DNA from: Nitrospira sp.
Lineage (GTDB): Bacteria > Nitrospirota > Nitrospiria > Nitrospirales > Nitrospiraceae
Length of the DNA stretch: 16,636 nucleotides
Direction of reading: 5' to 3'
Assembly: GCA_015904055.1 (NCBI GenBank)
Contig: JABMDE010000014.1
Location: 10,429-27,064 of the forward strand
Part shown: piece after piece, positions 14,950 to 16,636 of the stretch
How positions within the stretch are numbered: position 1 is the first letter of the stretch
Layout: each line of letters starts with the position of its first letter
The notes under the pieces: model-generated
Told to the model about the DNA's origin: nothing
What the model saw: the letters and a program-made list of their open reading frames with translations, nothing else
Databases searched by the model: none
Position numbers and translations under genes: made by a program

Positions 14950-15951
14950 TCAGTATGCTGAAGCGGTGCGATTTTGTTGAGGACATGCTCCGGGAGTCAT
15001 ATACAACAAGTAGTTGCCCATCCCATGCTGAGGTTCAGTTTTCTGTAGAGCATGGTGGTAGACCATCACCATCTCATAGTCATCTGCCTTGGAAATCTGG
15101 AACCCCTGGCTGTCTTTATAGACTTGGTGGGATAAGAACTCACGGATTGTTCCGTCACGTTCAACATCCGGCACGGTCCGGAGAAGGGTCTGTTTCTTGG
15201 TCTTGTTCTCAAGCGCAATTAGCAGGAGCTCATCATGGCCATGCGGATACGCATACTTGACGCAGCCGTCCATGCTGAATTTCAAAGGTGCTGTACGAAC
15301 TTGAACGCCAGCCGGGATTTCAATCCCCTCGTCAGTCTGATCCGCCGGGCGATCGCCAAACTTGGTGAAGCAGACGATGTTGACGCCGACCTGATAGATC
15401 TCCATATCCTTGACCGGCTTGGCTTTCGGGGCAAACTCCATCGTGAATGTTGCGATGACATTCTTGGTGGGCGGAGCGCCATGATAGAACGCCACGACCG
15501 TCATGAGCTTATCGTTCTTCGCAAGTTTGACACCGTATCCATCGGGGAATTGTGTCTCGGACATTTCAAGTCCGGCTCCACCAAAGAAGAGCGGCTCACC
15601 GGGGCAGGAGACACTGGGTTTGGTGTTGTTGATCATCAAAATATGGTGCAGGTAGTTTCTTGGCAATTCCTTTCCATCAATTGTGGAAAGGGCCGCCTTA
15701 AAACCAATCAAATACTTGTCCTCAGGCAACTGAAAGTTGAACCGGGGCATGGAGTCCCCCATGTCGCCTTCGCTATGGCCGGCCGGAAGATCGATAGGGC
15801 CGAATGTAAGAACCGCGGTATTCTCTCCATACGCGATCGATGAGGCCACCTGTTTCTTGAGCGTGGGCACGGCATGGTGATTATGCCCTCCGTCGGCATA
15901 GGCTGATGATCCTATGACGAGGGTAAACAATGTGATGAGAAACGTTTTCAT
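14950..15951 (-). CDS. Secreted copper type II (PHM-like) monooxygenase-fold protein
   Basis: A 333-residue protein with a signal peptide ending near SSAYA (residue 19), then a His-rich mature N-terminus DGGHNHH, so it is exported. The layout matches peptidylglycine/dopamine monooxygenases: HH at 102-103 in YLHHILMIN, CPGEP and FPDGYGVKL, H157 in AFYHG (first copper site), H237/H239 in YPHGH, and M311 in HGMGNYLLYM, which fits the PHM methionine followed by Asn-Leu-Tyr (second copper site). Several cysteines (116, 194, 230, 323) could form disulfides. Known family members hydroxylate peptides or amines using copper and ascorbate; a bacterial substrate cannot be inferred. The Nod19-like family has a similar fold and is an alternative. 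GGAGG at 15960-15956 sets the start; a strong hairpin follows the stop. Confidence 0.6.
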   Translation of the reverse strand: MKTFLITLFTLVIGSSAYADGGHNHHAVPTLKKQVASSIAYGENTAVLTFGPIDLPAGHSEGDMGDSMPRFNFQLPEDKYLIGFKAALSTIDGKELPRNYLHHILMINNTKPSVSCPGEPLFFGGAGLEMSETQFPDGYGVKLAKNDKLMTVVAFYHGAPPTKNVIATFTMEFAPKAKPVKDMEIYQVGVNIVCFTKFGDRPADQTDEGIEIPAGVQVRTAPLKFSMDGCVKYAYPHGHDELLLIALENKTKKQTLLRTVPDVERDGTIREFLSHQVYKDSQGFQISKADDYEMVMVYHHALQKTEPQHGMGNYLLYMTPGACPQQNRTASAY

Positions 15952-15955
15952 AATG

Positions 15956-15960
15956 CCTCC
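15956..15960 (-). promoter_or_regulatory. Ribosome binding site of the copper-monooxygenase-like gene
   Basis: GGAGG on the minus strand lies four bases before ATG 15951. This supports the start, which also opens a good signal peptide. The remaining gap up to 16033 is AT-rich in part but shows no clear promoter or terminator. Confidence 0.7.
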
Positions 15961-16033
15961 AGCGGAAGATGAAAAACCTGACTATGTTGTGAACCGGGCT
16001 CTGAGTGTCTGATTAATGAAAAGAAAAATCGGC

Positions 16034-16636
16034 TCATTTGGATGCAGACGGGGCACGAGTGGTGCGTTTCCAATGGTATGTGCCGCCATGTTCCTTAGGC
16101 GGAATGTTTTTGTGATTTTCCACTCGGGTATACCACCAGATTCCCTTGGCTTCAGTGCCGTCTTCCGATAGGAGAACTTCAAATCCTCCCTCGCGGTTAT
16201 TGCCCGGCTGTTGCCAGGTGCCCTGCCAGAGGCGATCCTCAAACTTGGTGGTGATGAAGCGTCCGCCCTGTTGCGTATAGGGACCGTTGCCGTTCTTGTC
16301 TAAGGTCGCCTTGTAACGCTTGTCGTCTTCGACTTCGAGAATATCCCATTCTCCACTGAGATCGGGCGGCGCAGCGCTGGATGGGTTGCTCACGAGGTGT
16401 GTTCCCGCTGAGGGGGTGGACTGCTGAGCCACCGGACCGGTCATTTGTGCAGATCTAAACGACTCGTGCCAGGACAGCAATTGCCAACGACCAGCACGAC
16501 GTTCCATGACGCCGGTCTCACGGAGGGGCAGGACCATCCGTTTCACTGCGGATCCCTCGCCGGTATAGCGAGTGTAATCCATCTCCATGGTAAACCAGGC
16601 GAGATCGCCTTTCGTCCAGACCTTGAGTTCCGTAAT
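16034..16636 (-). CDS. SnoaL-like domain protein with an unrecognised C-terminal domain (start beyond the edge)
   Basis: The reading frame is open to the right edge, encoding at least 200 residues. The 16 codons upstream of the internal ATG at 16588 read ITELKVWTKGDLAWFT and continue naturally into MEMDYTRYTG, so that ATG is almost certainly not the start. The pattern GDLAWFTMEMDY, then RETGVMERRAGRWQLLSWHESF, matches the end of SnoaL-like/NTF2-like ketosteroid-isomerase-fold domains, often found in small lyases, isomerases or binding proteins. A Ser/Pro/Ala-rich linker leads to a compact domain of about 95 residues starting DLSGEWDILEVEDD, rich in Trp, Gly and Tyr (GTWQQPGNNREGGFEV, GIWWYTRV, GGTYHWKR), which I do not recognise; it could be a beta-barrel binding domain. 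The gene ends 82 bases before the copper-monooxygenase-like gene on the same strand and may be its operon partner. Confidence 0.6.
   Translation of the reverse strand: MTELKVWTKGDLAWFTMEMDYTRYTGEGSAVKRMVLPLRETGVMERRAGRWQLLSWHESFRSAQMTGPVAQQSTPSAGTHLVSNPSSAAPPDLSGEWDILEVEDDKRYKATLDKNGNGPYTQQGGRFITTKFEDRLWQGTWQQPGNNREGGFEVLLSEDGTEAKGIWWYTRVENHKNIPPKEHGGTYHWKRTTRAPSASK

Noticed and set aside
14892..15260. A 122-codon plus-strand frame starting in the hairpin
   Set aside because: It begins inside the inverted repeat and runs antisense to the secreted copper-monooxygenase-like gene, whose motifs are convincing.
16586..16588. ATG 16588 as the true start of the SnoaL-like gene
   Set aside because: The frame stays open to the window edge and the upstream residues complete a typical SnoaL-like strand pattern, so the gene is truncated by the window instead.

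Overview
The window is moderately GC-rich bacterial chromosome with dense, short-spaced genes and no tRNA, rRNA, CRISPR array or insertion sequence that I can see. An LPS transporter (lptD) shows a Gram-negative outer membrane. The run accD-folC-lptD-trxA-recN, the abundance of His-Asp and cyclic-di-GMP type signalling proteins, and a secreted copper-monooxygenase-like protein fit a Nitrospira-like member of the Nitrospirota. That placement is an inference from general character; no marker gene in the window proves it.

Left part, + strand (1-6195): housekeeping genes. The last codons of accD (fatty acid synthesis) are followed by folC (folate polyglutamylation), lptD (outer-membrane LPS insertion), trxA (thioredoxin, with its own good sigma-70-type promoter) and recN (double-strand-break repair). 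recN converges on the next block.

Middle part, - strand (6228-14646): a signalling block read right to left. It begins with a 1406-residue multidomain protein: receiver, PAS, degenerate kinase-like ATPase, two PilZ, LuxD-like alpha/beta hydrolase and SAM methyltransferase. Next come a soluble GAF-type histidine kinase and, 18 bases on, its likely partner, an NtrC-family sigma-54 activator. Last is a receiver protein with a degenerate HD-GYP domain. Together they look like a phosphorelay tied to cyclic-di-GMP. The 1406-residue fusion is the most unusual object here: it seems to join second-messenger and two-component input to a hydrolase/methyltransferase output, and its hydrolase lacks the usual serine nucleophile.

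Right part, - strand (14894-16636): a secreted protein with the full set of metal-ligand positions of the copper type II (PHM-like) monooxygenases, ending at a perfect 17-bp hairpin. Upstream of it is the C-terminal part of a SnoaL-like protein carrying an extra unrecognised domain; its start lies beyond the right edge.
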